Below, piece after piece: positions 37,201 through 48,210 of a stretch of 60,000 bases of DNA. The stretch is from Takakia lepidozioides (lineage: Eukaryota; Streptophyta; Takakiopsida; Takakiales; Takakiaceae). The notes beneath the pieces were generated by a model. The model was not told the DNA's origin. It saw only the letters and a program-made list of their open reading frames with translations, and did not search any database. The DNA lies in the NCBI GenBank assembly GCA_030704615.1, contig CM060734.1, positions 3,474,001-3,534,000 on the forward strand. Direction: 5' to 3'. Numbering within the stretch: the stretch's first letter is position 1; each line of letters opens with the position of its first letter. Made by a program: the position numbers and the translations under genes.

Positions 37201-40200
37201 TCCTAGTTGCTACCCCAAAAGCCATTGCAAACTTAGCCTGTGACCACTTCCAGCATTTGTTTCTCAGTGATCGCAATAGCTTGGACCCAACTCCCTCTCA
37301 AACCTACCCCTTCCATCCTTACTTCTCAAAATCTCATCCCTGGAGGGAGAGTTTACCGAGATGGAGTTACAAAATGCTTTGGATAGGCCTTCAGAGAATA
37401 AAGTTCGGGTCGGGTGCGGGGCCGTTATGATGGTATTTCAGTTTCCAGAACCCTCTGGGCTGACATCTCCCCACACTTGTCTCTATGGCAAACCACGTGT
37501 GTTCCAGGCAAGGCTCAATGCCGTCCTCTCTTTCGCAAGGTGTTAATACCTTACTATACAAGAAGGGAGATAGAACCAATGTGGCAAACTACCGCCCCAT
37601 TATTTTGTTAAGGGTGATGTATAAAATTATTGCCAAAGCTTTGGCTCTGAGACTCCGAGAGGACCGCCTTCTGCCATCCATCATTAGACCAAACCAAATC
37701 GGTTTTATAAAGGGGGGATACATCTTGGATAACCTCTTAGTAGCTCAAGAGCTCCCAGAATATGCAACCAAAAACACCAAGGAGCTATTGAATAGGCTTA
37801 CTGGATTTCAGAAATCCATTTGATAGGTTTGAATTGGAGCGTTACCTCCTTGCAGCTATGCAAAAAATTGGCTGTCCACCCTCATTCTGTAAATGGGTTA
37901 GAATCCTCCTCACTACCTCTTCCAACCGAGTGATCATTAATGGCCACCTATCTTCATCCTTTCCCCTTAAAGGTCAAGCTCGACAAGGGTGCCCTTTATC
38001 GCTGTTTCTGTTTCTTGTGGTGGCTTATTCCCTAGGGGTACATGCGGACAAGGCTGGACACACAAACATGAGAATCATCTCATCAAGGGCCTTCGAATTA
38101 CCAGTTACATTACCAGACAATATATTTACCTGGTCCATTCGATGTTTGTGGACGATACATTTCTAAAGTTGCAGGCCACAACAGAGAATCTCAATGCCAC
38201 AGGAGAAACACTGAATACGTTCTGGTGAGGCTTCAGGCTTTAAGGTCAACTGGAACAAGACTGCTGCCCTTTTGGTAGGGGATCTCTCAGCCTCAATGCT
38301 TGGTTCTCCACCCTCTTGGGGGGTTCAACAAGGCCTTAAATGGCTAAAACCAGGAGAATCGACCACCTTGTTAGGCTACACATTTGGAGTTAACCTTCGG
38401 ACGAGCAAAAAATTGCTCCGACACTCACCACATATAAGAGAAAAATGGCCTTTTGGGGCTCCAAGCACATGTCTATTACTGGTCGGGTACTTGCAGCAAA
38501 CCAAATCTTGTCTGGTATTTTGCTTTTTCCGGGAGACCAAACACCAAATAGGTCAAAGAGGTAAACCGCCTCACTAGAAATTTCATCTGGGGCGCGGAAA
38601 TATCTGCCCAATCTAAGAGACCACAAGTTTCATGGACACAAATCTGAATGCAACAGAAAAAAGGAGGCCTTGGTCTCTTGGACCCAGAAACCCAGATAAC
38701 ATCTCTCTTAGGAAAATTGATCCCTAGATTTTTGGGCCCAGAAAGAGGCTGGTGGAAATTCCTAATTTTTTTATCACCTTACTATGAACAAGTGAAAGCA
38801 TCCTAATGTGTACCACTGACACTCTTGAAAAGGACTAAATTTTGAATCCTGGCCCGTTACGCCGCGGCGCGTGGACATGACATATTGCAATGAAAACGTG
38901 ATGGATTTGACGGATGATAGTGGGCACCTCGACCCCATCCATCGGATGCTCGTACATCACCCTCTTTGTACACCTCCAATTTTTGAGTTTAGATACTAAC
39001 TCAACTCCTTTTGCCCCCATTTGCTTTCCCCGCATCGCATCCAGGCCGAGTTTGGGGTGTTTAATGCCTACTTCAGTGCTGCAGATGCTCTTATATATTT
39101 TTTGAATTTTTTTGATATATTTTTAATTTTAAAACAACTTGCAATGAATGTTACATTGTTTGTAAGAACCCCTTTTGGCCTCAAATTCAAATTGGAGGAC
39201 CTTTTAGCCATTTCAAGGACTTGGCCTTCCTCCCTTTTCAGAGAGCCAGCTAAACACTTTTGGTGAAAGAACTATGTTCAAATTTTTACGTCTAGTAGTA
39301 CCAAAGTTTGGTGCCCCTAAATTATGCATACCGCATAGTAGAAAATTCCTATGAGAATGGGTTTTTCTGGTTTTGCAGGTCTGCTGTCATTTTTTGCATT
39401 CTTCCATACCTTACATAAGCACCTAAAAAACCTTGATAGGACCTTCACATGTTATGGTGTGTTTAAAATGTAGTCCTAAAGACTACAACACACACGGTTG
39501 GACATTTGGAACCTTGTGCTATTCCACGACTCCTTTAGGAACCCCTTAAACTTGTCCAATCACAAAATAAGTTATATGGGCATGACAAGAACTTCAAGGG
39601 CTTTCCAATGATATAATATATATATGGTTTCATGTGAACTAAATATCCTAAATTTGGATTGATTGCGGGCATATATGTGCTGGAAAACAGAATGTGACAT
39701 CTTTTTTTAGTCCTTTTAGTGTACTTTGACATGACCATCTCCCCTTAAAACCTCCACCTGGCAGTCCTTTTTACGCTGGATAGTGCATGGCTTCAATCTC
39801 AAAAAAGTGGGGTCTTCCCTATGGTCAACATTTGGGTCTTCGGGGGGCAGATTGCGGAAATTCTTGACAAAGTCCTTGCCAAGTTTCTTCTATGAAACTC
39901 TCAGACAACATCTGTTCTAAGTCTCCAACCTCCCTAGGTCCATGCAAAGAAACCAAGCAAAAAGATGGTCGGAGTGGGATAATCATGGCATTTCCAAGCT
40001 GAATGACATTTGGGAGAATAACTCTCTTGTATCCCAGGATGTCGTGGGCCTCAAGGTGGGGAAACCAAGAGGCAGAACCCAGAGGCTACCCAACCCTCCT
40101 GCAAAACATTCCAATCCCTTGGTTGACAACCTGGCGAATGGACCACCTCTCCCCTCTCCAAACTCTTGGGCCCTAGTTATTCTTAATGGAAAGTTAACCA

Positions 40201-41074
40201 TCCTGTTCGTTATGTTCTCACACCCTTGCAACTCTCAGTTTATACCTTCAAAATCAACACCATTTCTCTGGCTCTCAAGCTACTTTCCCCTCTTCCTATC
40301 CACATACAACCAACACCCCTCACCCCGGTCAGAATATGTTACTGGACTTCACCTGTTAAGGCAATGAACCCAGAACCCCCACTTACGGAATCAACACGTG
40401 CTTGGCTGGCTTCGAACTTCTTTGTGTGGATCTTAGGTAGACCGCTTGCTGAGTTAGATCTGGATCCCTTGGAATGGTCATGGACCTTCTCTAGATCTCC
40501 GGAACCATTCTTCCCTTATTCCACCAAGAAAAGATATAGAGCCCTCTCTAAAACGCAACCTATGAAAAACAAGTGGGAAGCAAAGTGGGGAAACTATGGA
40601 TTTCAAGATGAGAAGTGGGTAGTCATTTGGGGTTCGGTTTGGATCAAAACAAGACCGGTTAAGATAGCTGCTTTTCTATGGCAAATAGCTAATAGGGTGC
40701 TTAAAGTAGGTGAATGGCTGCAATTTCAAGATGCCCTGCTATGCACCTGTTGTTCACATGGTGTCATGGAAACCTTAGAGCACTGCTTACTTCTCTGTAC
40801 ACCTCCTGTTATGGTTTGGCCTCAAGTCAAAACCTTCTACCGCCACTGGAAACCAAGAATCCTTTCAGCCACAGACCTGCTCTTGAATTACGATCCAGTC
40901 ACCAAATCAAGAGCCATTACCTGTCTTGAAACCCTCAGAGCCTCAACCCTCTGGCATCTTTGGAAGATAAGATGTAAAAAGACTTTCTCAAGGCAGACTA
41001 CCACTGTCTCCTCCTTGCTTCCTATCTGCAATATGGAACCAGAGACAATTGAACACTCTCTTCTGTTCTGCTAA
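34290..41074 (+). mobile_element. LINE retrotransposon, near full length but decayed and interrupted
   Basis: An ORF1-like region is at about 34290-35400. ORF2 starts at 35932 with endonuclease blocks (MKLNLHSWNIRGLEA, IIILQEHKLDQSK, GDFNMVE). Reverse transcriptase follows (KKGDRTNVANYRPIIL, FIKGGYILDNL, GQARQGCPLS, FVDDTFLKLQA) and, after an inserted element, a zinc-binding C terminus (CTCCSHGVMETLEHCLLLC). Multiple frameshifts and stops inactivate it. Related LINE pieces are at 5153-5912 and 50724-54350. Confidence 0.85.
38828..39717. mobile_element. 890-bp element with 12-bp terminal inverted repeats inside the LINE
   Basis: AAAAGGACTAAA at 38828-38839 is the exact reverse complement of 39706-39717. 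LINE coding similarity stops before it and resumes after about 39760, by comparison with the LINE at 50724. It has no coding capacity that I recognise, so it is probably a non-autonomous DNA transposon. I could not identify a target-site duplication. Confidence 0.6.
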
Positions 41075-42230
41075 TAGGTAAAAATTTAATGACCATATGT
41101 AACACATGTACTCTTGCACATTTTGACAATAATGTATAGCTTAGATGAGTTAGACACTTGTATCCATTATCAACTTAAGATGTATATTTTGAATCCCACT
41201 AAAATTAGGCCATACACTTTTTTTTTGATATGTATAAAAAATCAACATCTAATATATTACTAGCCTAGTTAAATGACACTCGTAAACACATTTTTCCTAC
41301 ACTTTTTCATATATATATGGTTACATGTCTGAAAATTTGTCATACATTTTATTAATATGTCATGTAGCGTAGCACAAATCCACTTAAATGACATTCTGAA
41401 TTCCATTTTTGCACAGTTCTGTATTTGTGTATGGTGGAGATGTATTAGAATGTGCTATACACATTTGGGAATATGTGTGAGATAAGGTAGCCTACCCTAT
41501 CACCGACCCCTTTCCTAATTCCGCCCCACCCCCACAAAAAAAAAATCCTTAAACCATCCTTGGCATCCTTGGCAAACGTGCTGGACCCACGGATGGAATT
41601 ATCCTAAAAAATGGACGAAATTTGGTTCATTCCATCCTGTGGATGGATGACATTATTAATGTTCATTTACACATGACGGTGCGTTTTAATGCAATCTATT
41701 AAGTGTTTTTATATTTTAACGACGTGCGTTTTTGAACGAGATTGTTCTCGCGGCTTCCAAATGTCGAGTTCGGTTCTGCGGACTAGTGTCGATGGATATG
41801 TGTTTGTAGAGACGACATTGCGTGAATCACAGCTTGTTTTACCGAAACTACACGATTTGTTTTTGCTCAACAGTGTCACGAGATTACAAAGTTTGCATGA
41901 TGGATCATATTCTTCTTTCTCACGATATTGCAGAGTAGAGGTCGCGAGTTATGTACTTCACTGTCACGCTGCTGTAGATTAGAGGTTACAATCCTAAACT
42001 TATTCGATGTGGTCTTAGATTTGGTCTTAAGTTTCAAGGGATCTAGTCCAACGTCTACTCTCTCGTTGTAGAAATGAATTCAACTGCTTTCACTCCTCAC
42101 AGATCTACCTCTCAAGTCAGTAGGCACTCTATCCGTTCTTTGCACTACAGGGACACCAACGATGTCAGTTACACACCTCTATCTACACGTAGAATCTCTC
42201 ACTCCAACATGATCTCAGTAGCAATGACGT
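41075..42230. other. AT-rich stretch upstream of the DDE transposase
   Basis: No gene is recognised apart from the transposase leader. It may contain the transposon's left end, but I could not pair terminal inverted repeats by eye. Confidence 0.45.
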
Positions 42231-42237
42231 ATATGGA

Positions 42238-44424
42238 ATGCAATTTGCACAAACACAGAGTCAGTTTGACATACCAATTCTAGATGCAACTTGCGACCAA
42301 CGTTCAGCCACACCATTTAGAGATTTGACCAATCAATCTCCCCCCTTGCCTGCAAACTCAAATCCATGTCACGACTTGCTACCTCGAAACAGATCAAAGA
42401 AGAAAAGAGGACAATGGTCAAGCGAGGATTTGGAACACGCCATGAATGCTATAGAGGAAGGTATGGAGCTTAAGAAGGCTGCTCGTTTGTGGGGTATCCC
42501 TCCCTCGTCCCTTCGAGATCACCTCACAGGAAAAACCAAAAGTCGCAAAGTGGGAGCTGCATCAGTTCTATCAAAAGATGAAGAAGATGAAATTGTGAAG
42601 TGGGTGTTGGAGATGCAAGAACCGGTTCATCAATTGAAGCTCAAGGTTGCAGAGATAACTCAAGAGCGCGTCACCCCATTCATCAACGGCATACCTGGAG
42701 CAAGTTGGTGGAGATGGTTCAAACAACGACATCCACAAATTTCCCTGCGAGTTGCACAAGGGCTGGAAGTTAGTCGAGCCAAAGCCCTCAATGAAGAAAA
42801 TTGTCAGAGCTTCTATTCTAACCTCCAAAAAATGTACAATGAGCATCATTACTATCCATCACATATCTGGAATTGTGATGAAAGCGGTGTCCAGGCTGGA
42901 CGCACAAGTGGTGTCAGAATTATGGCAAAACGAGGTACACATCACGTCTATGGCCTTATTCCCAAAGCAAGAGAGTGGATGTCTGTCTTAGCTTGCATCA
43001 ATGCTGCAGGTTATTCCATGCTAGGGTTCTACATCTTGAAGGGAAAGCGAACGATGAGAAATTATATCCAAAAGTGTGAATCAGGCGCCACCATGGGTAT
43101 GCAAGAGAAAGCTTGGATGAACAAGGCTTTATTCAAATCTTGGTTGTCTCATTTTGTTCAAAATGCCCCTGGAGGTGTTTCACCCAGCAATAGACATTTG
43201 CTAATTCTTGATGGCCATGGATCCCATGTAACAAAAGAGGCTGTCTTGCAAGCTAGGGAGCGAAGAATTGACCTTCTCACTCTACCTGCTCACACGAGCC
43301 ATGCATTACAACCACTAGATGTGACATGCTTTAAGCCTTTCAAAACAGCTTTCAAAATGGAGCGAGATAGGTGGACATTGTCTCATCTTCATATCAACCC
43401 CGAAAAAGAAGACCTTGCCGAATGGGTGTCCTTGTCTTTGAGGGCAGCATTGACACCTACAAACATCAGATCCGGGTTTTCTTCCACTGGAATATGGCCC
43501 CTTAATCCCAATAGCTTGAGGAGAACAACACCATCTCGAGCTTTTATCTCAACAAACGATGGGGAACCAAGTTCTGGATCTGAAACTGAATCAGGTGACG
43601 ATGTTGAAGAGGAAGAAGAGCTTAACAACAATTTGCCTACTCACCAACAACAACCTAGTATGGGGGAACTTGGCCACCACTACTACGTAGAAGGTTCTAT
43701 CAATGACACGCAAGACAACAATGGGGACAGCGTCCACAATTGTGATGAAGATTCACAACCTCCAATTGAAGATGTTGAGCACAACAATGGAGGCTTTGGA
43801 TCAGATTCTGCCCATGACAACCTGCAAGAACCGATAGACAACGACCATCGACCATGTCCTGCAGGAATTTCACGGTTCTTATCCCTCCCCCAAATCCAAA
43901 TTCATGCTTCCAAGAAACATAATGCTGAGCCGATTATTGATTACACAAAGTCATTGATCATGACTTCAGATGAGTACCTTGTTGCCTTAGAACAAAAGGC
44001 AAAGAAAAAAGAGGAAGCTGAAAGAGAACGAGAGAGAAGGAGAGTTGATAGAGAAACAAGGAGATCCAACCTAGCTAATGAAAAGAAAGCACGACAAGTT
44101 GAGCATGTTGTAAGGGAGCAAGAGAGGGCTGCAAGAAAAGCCTTCAATCAGCGTTGGTCAGCCCATAGTGTTAGGGCTATTGGTGAGAAGCTCCATTCAG
44201 ATTTCAGGGCTAACATACAACCAGACCCTCATGGTTATAAAGCACCCTACTGTGGGGCAATCCCTGTGGTGTGCAAGAACAACCAACGCATTGCAATGGA
44301 TCGCAGAAGACTGAAGAAAAAAGGTGAGAGCCATTCTCATCTTCCTGCGTTGACCGAGATTGCAACAAGTACCTCTATTTCAGGCCTTCCAACTGCAGGT
44401 GCTCCATCAATCCGACGGGCATAA
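42238..44424 (+). CDS. Pogo/Tigger/Jerky-type DDE transposase (Tc1-mariner superfamily)
   Basis: This intact 728-residue frame begins with about 55 low-complexity residues, then a psq-type helix-turn-helix (WSSEDLEHAM...KKAARLWGIPPSSLRDHL). A CENP-B/Tc5-like second DNA-binding part follows (GIPGASWWRWFKQRHP). The DDE_1 catalytic core has IWNCDESG (first D), LLILDGHGSH (second D) and HALQPLDVTCFKPFK (third D). The C terminus is acidic, then Lys/Glu/Arg-rich and coiled-coil-like. An uninterrupted frame suggests a recent insertion or a domesticated gene. Start choice is uncertain; a short overlapping frame lies just upstream. Confidence 0.9.
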   Translation: MQFAQTQSQFDIPILDATCDQRSATPFRDLTNQSPPLPANSNPCHDLLPRNRSKKKRGQWSSEDLEHAMNAIEEGMELKKAARLWGIPPSSLRDHLTGKTKSRKVGAASVLSKDEEDEIVKWVLEMQEPVHQLKLKVAEITQERVTPFINGIPGASWWRWFKQRHPQISLRVAQGLEVSRAKALNEENCQSFYSNLQKMYNEHHYYPSHIWNCDESGVQAGRTSGVRIMAKRGTHHVYGLIPKAREWMSVLACINAAGYSMLGFYILKGKRTMRNYIQKCESGATMGMQEKAWMNKALFKSWLSHFVQNAPGGVSPSNRHLLILDGHGSHVTKEAVLQARERRIDLLTLPAHTSHALQPLDVTCFKPFKTAFKMERDRWTLSHLHINPEKEDLAEWVSLSLRAALTPTNIRSGFSSTGIWPLNPNSLRRTTPSRAFISTNDGEPSSGSETESGDDVEEEEELNNNLPTHQQQPSMGELGHHYYVEGSINDTQDNNGDSVHNCDEDSQPPIEDVEHNNGGFGSDSAHDNLQEPIDNDHRPCPAGISRFLSLPQIQIHASKKHNAEPIIDYTKSLIMTSDEYLVALEQKAKKKEEAERERERRRVDRETRRSNLANEKKARQVEHVVREQERAARKAFNQRWSAHSVRAIGEKLHSDFRANIQPDPHGYKAPYCGAIPVVCKNNQRIAMDRRRLKKKGESHSHLPALTEIATSTSISGLPTAGAPSIRRA

Positions 44425-45790
44425 GGACACATGTTGTTTTGACACAAAAATCCAACATCATATCGCTAAGTTATGAATGGAATTTTTTCTTTTGCAGGTT
44501 GTATAGATGTTCAAATCTCCCAAGGTTCTACTAAAAACATTATGCATGTATGAGTAGTCAGTCCACTAAGGATTGCATCTTCAAAAAGACAATTGTGCGT
44601 GCTATACCGTATGTGTGCTCGCGGTGATGCAGGACAAAAGATTGAGGGCTATGCCTACACAAAGGTGCTGGTGTAGGTATCAAAGCAAAACAATTTTTTT
44701 TGGCTGGTATGTGCTCTTACTTGATAAGCTGCTTTTGAAGTCATTTTTAATACATCGATCATGTACTTTTTGGTCACGGTGCGTAACCACTGGGTATCTG
44801 TACGAAGCTTTGAGGAAGAGGCTAGTAAAAAACAACAAACCTAGAGCTCGGAACTAAGTAATGTGCTCATCCTACCTTCCCCATGTGTCCATCTCTTTAT
44901 TCTCCTAGAAACGGTTGGCAACTCACTTTGTCCAAACAGGTTCCCTTTGAGCATCGTAGACCCTGCAGCCAAATATATCCTGCAAAATAACCAACCCCTC
45001 TCCATGAACAGATAGATACCCATGACAGAGTGTGGGGAACATAACAGATCCCTGGATGTGTACTAAGAAGTCACATCTGATCATGTCAGGGTGTCTAAAA
45101 CCGCTGGTATGGATTACAGTTTGCTCAGAAGTTTGATTGAATTCTTTACATGATCAACACTCGGGCAAAAAGCGAAATACCACAATAGGAAAGGGGCTGA
45201 GCAGATATTGACAATGCCCTCAGGTAAGTGTAGACTGTAACCACACCAGCACTTCACAAATTCACATGCAAATGCACAGGCTTTCAAATATTTACAGCCC
45301 TATGTGAAATTTGTGAAATATGGCATTTCACCAAGTACCTCATAGAATACCTCCAGGAATTCTCCGATGGATTGATGAAGAATTGCAACGAAAGGAATTC
45401 CAGTTTCAAACACTGGATGCTACACCAAAGACTTCACACATTGTATTTCTCTCACAAATGTGCTTCAAGCTTACCAGGGCATGGGACAGGAGCAGCCTGA
45501 ATCGCAATTTTTACATCAGCCAGAGCAACATTCCGGCTCACTAAAAATGGATGCAAATGCTGCCACCGACCCGCTCCACATCACAACTCGGCAACCGATG
45601 GGCTTGGGCAGTGAGAACTTGTTTCATTATGAGTGAGGATGACTACTTGATAAGCTCAGTGCCAGCATTGAGATCGCACAATCCACTTGGGGGTGTTGAC
45701 CACAAACAGCCCATGGCAGGATGGTGTAGTCATGGAGGCCCTTGCCAGAGCTAATTACATGAAGCATTTCAGCTTTAACAGTCACCTGCC
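44425..45790. other. Stretch without a recognised gene
   Basis: Nothing is recognised. It may hold the right end of the DDE transposon and decayed downstream parts of the boron transporter relic. Confidence 0.4.
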
Positions 45791-46430
45791 CTTGACCAAA
45801 ACATAGAGTGCAAACAAACCATTCAAGAATGTCCATTTTCAAAATAAGGGCCTCTTCCCGTGGAGTAAAAAAAGTACCATGTTGTCCAAGCCAGAAATAG
45901 CTCAGGTCCCAGTTGATTCCTGCTATTTGCAAAGTTGTACATGAAGGTGTACATTATGGAAGTAGGTTCTGAAACTCCAACAATCAGCAGTCGCTGGCCT
46001 CCAATAACGGACTGAATCATCCCACACACTGCTGTGGATATCAGCGTTAGCACTGCTATGAATTATGTAATCTTTGTGATAAAGAGAAAAGACTGCAACC
46101 GTTGACAATGTACAATATGAACAACCTACCAGAGACGTGGAGAATAACAACTTGGGAACAACCACATCGGTAACCAATACATCTAGAGAAACCCTAGAAT
46201 TGAACAGTTGAAAGACAGTCACGCATCACATCACACTTCCAGGCTTCAAGTGCATATAGGGAAAATTTTCAATCGCCATTATTTACATTTTGTAGTGCTT
46301 CCTCTCCTACCAAGTGGACTTTGGGAGACACTTACTTGTATCCATATCAACATGCTCACCAAATGCGATCACCAGAAGTGCTGACACAAAAAAAGATATA
46401 CAATGTAGGGACCAAGATTCTGCAGTTACC
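45790..46430 (-). pseudogene. Boron transporter (BOR/SLC4-like) relic
   Basis: Minus-strand segments match plant BOR efflux transporters: ISFFVSALLVIAFGEHVDMDT near 46410-46340, [26 protein letters not shown] followed by [27 protein letters not shown] at about 46062-45892, and a weak [14 protein letters not shown] near 45855-45800. These are membrane segments 1-3 of a roughly 700-residue boron/anion exporter. The middle segment has a GTAC donor after TTW. The N terminus, the rest of the membrane domain and the tail are not found, so this is a fragment. The third unusual-element copy begins about 250 bp upstream of it and may have separated it from its 5' exons. Confidence 0.7.
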
Positions 46431-46681
46431 ACCACCAAACAGGGCGGCGAAATGGGAGCCCACTAGCCAAAGGGCTTGACAATATAGATGCACTGCATTC
46501 CTGCAATGACATAATGTAGGGAATTGCAAATATGGCATCCTCCACCAAAGCCTCGATGCAAACAGTGATTACATAATATGAAATAGTTACACACTGTACC
46601 AGTCCACAAGCACTAAGAATCACAAAACACCTACAGTGATTACTTGTCCCTCTCCATTCCCGGTGGGCGCACACTTCCTCA

Positions 46682-47269
46682 ATGCCGCCATGTGAAAATG
46701 CCACCTGCATTCGACGGAGTGGGATTCGAGGTTCGCGATTGTGTGAGCCGGTGATGGGAGACATTACGGTGGAGTTGGACTTCAGTGAAGGTACACGCAT
46801 GGTGACGAGTTTCCGAGCACTTCTGCGGGATTCTGTTTGGGTGAGGCCTGCCAGTGGACAATAGTGGATACTTGTTGTGCGAGATAGACCTCGAAGACGG
46901 AGTGTTCGTCTCTTCATCATGAGATGTTGCTGCGGCGAGTTCTCGAGGTCTTACTTCCATAACTATACTGCACCTCCACAGTATTTGCTCCCGGATAGGG
47001 CTCTTGAGTTGCTCACTCACTCTTCTGGGCCAGGGAATATATTGTTGACACTAAGGGAGAATCGGAACAAGTTTGTCCTGGATGTTTGCGAATTTCACGA
47101 CGCTGTGGAGGAGGTCCCACCTGGGCTCCAATATCTGCATGTTTTCACGAACGTGACCTCTATAGATATCTTGTATCTTTATGTACGCCATCTTAATCCA
47201 GAAAACGGCAATGCACAGTGGACGACTACCGCACCACTCCTAATTCTGGACATGTGGTTCGACGACTAG
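46682..47269 (+). pseudogene. Unknown-family protein, third member (element copy C)
   Basis: The frame reads from an ATG at 46682, hits a TAG at 46862-46864, and continues unshifted to 47269. It resembles the 19-21 kb pair in order: a Cys-containing start, a GDI[TV] block, an RRRS-RLFIMRCCC block against RRRTAMLLRWNCC, and a strand-rich C-terminal half. Identity is low, so the assignment is tentative. It lies upstream of the methyltransferase half here, whereas in copy A the family lies downstream. Confidence 0.45.
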
Positions 47270-47765
47270 GTGGTTCATGTTGTGGATGTCAACGAAGCAG
47301 CATAGAGCGTTAAGGATCATTGTGGAGGGTGATTGGAGGGCACAGGCTCCGGGTTATGGTAGTTCCACAGGTTTCTTATGCCGCAGTGGTCCATTTCTGA
47401 TGATGGAAGCTCGGAGTTGTCGCTGTACAAAATAAAAACTTGTAGTTTCCTGATGTTTGTATTTCGAGCGTGTATGGCAATTTTCTGTCATGTCAATGTG
47501 GGGTTGATGTTGTGTTGAATGGGGTTTGCAAGTTGAATTGTCGTCTGACCCTAAATATATTACCCTGTCAGCACAATGGCTTGTGAGGGCTACAAGTTTG
47601 TGTCTCTTTCCTGTCCTGCACAATGTTTTACAGTCGTGACGTGGAATAATGGCGTCGAAATACCTCATTCCGCATCCTGGACCAGGAGAAACAGACCCTA
47701 TTATCGATGTATGAGGACATAATACCGTCAATAAAGGCACAAAAATTCCAATTCCGCGGATGCCC

Positions 47766-47818
47766 GCTCATGAGCTCATAGGCTCATAGGCTCATGGGCT
47801 CATGGGCTCATGAAATAG
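47766..47818. repeat. GGCTCAT tandem ending GAAATAG
   Basis: About six CTCATGGG/CTCATAGG units end in CTCATGAAATAG. It is the counterpart of 21336-21387. Confidence 0.85.
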
Positions 47819-48210
47819 TAAACCTCCAGGGATCAGGCTTGCGTTGACGGAAGCCTGATTTGGGTTGGAATGGAGCTTGGTGTATCCAGCCGAGTGTGTT
47901 ATAGAGGTCTGTTGTGAGGCTGCGGAGTTCATAGTTGGTGGGTTCAGGGTCCCTCTAGACTGTGAGGGATGGGTCTATTTTTGGGTCTGCAGCAGGCTCG
48001 CGTTAACACAAGCCTGGTTCATGACAACCATCAGTTTTGTTGAAGTGACAGGGAAAACAACTTCTTGGGTGTCAAGGCTCATGGATCAGGCTTTCGTTGA
48101 CGCAATAATGACTGTATGAATGTTTTGTAAATTGTTACAGCGAAGGTTTTGTAACTGCTATCATGTATGTCTTGTACTTATATTGATTTCTGTTCTGGCT
48201 GTCACCGCAG

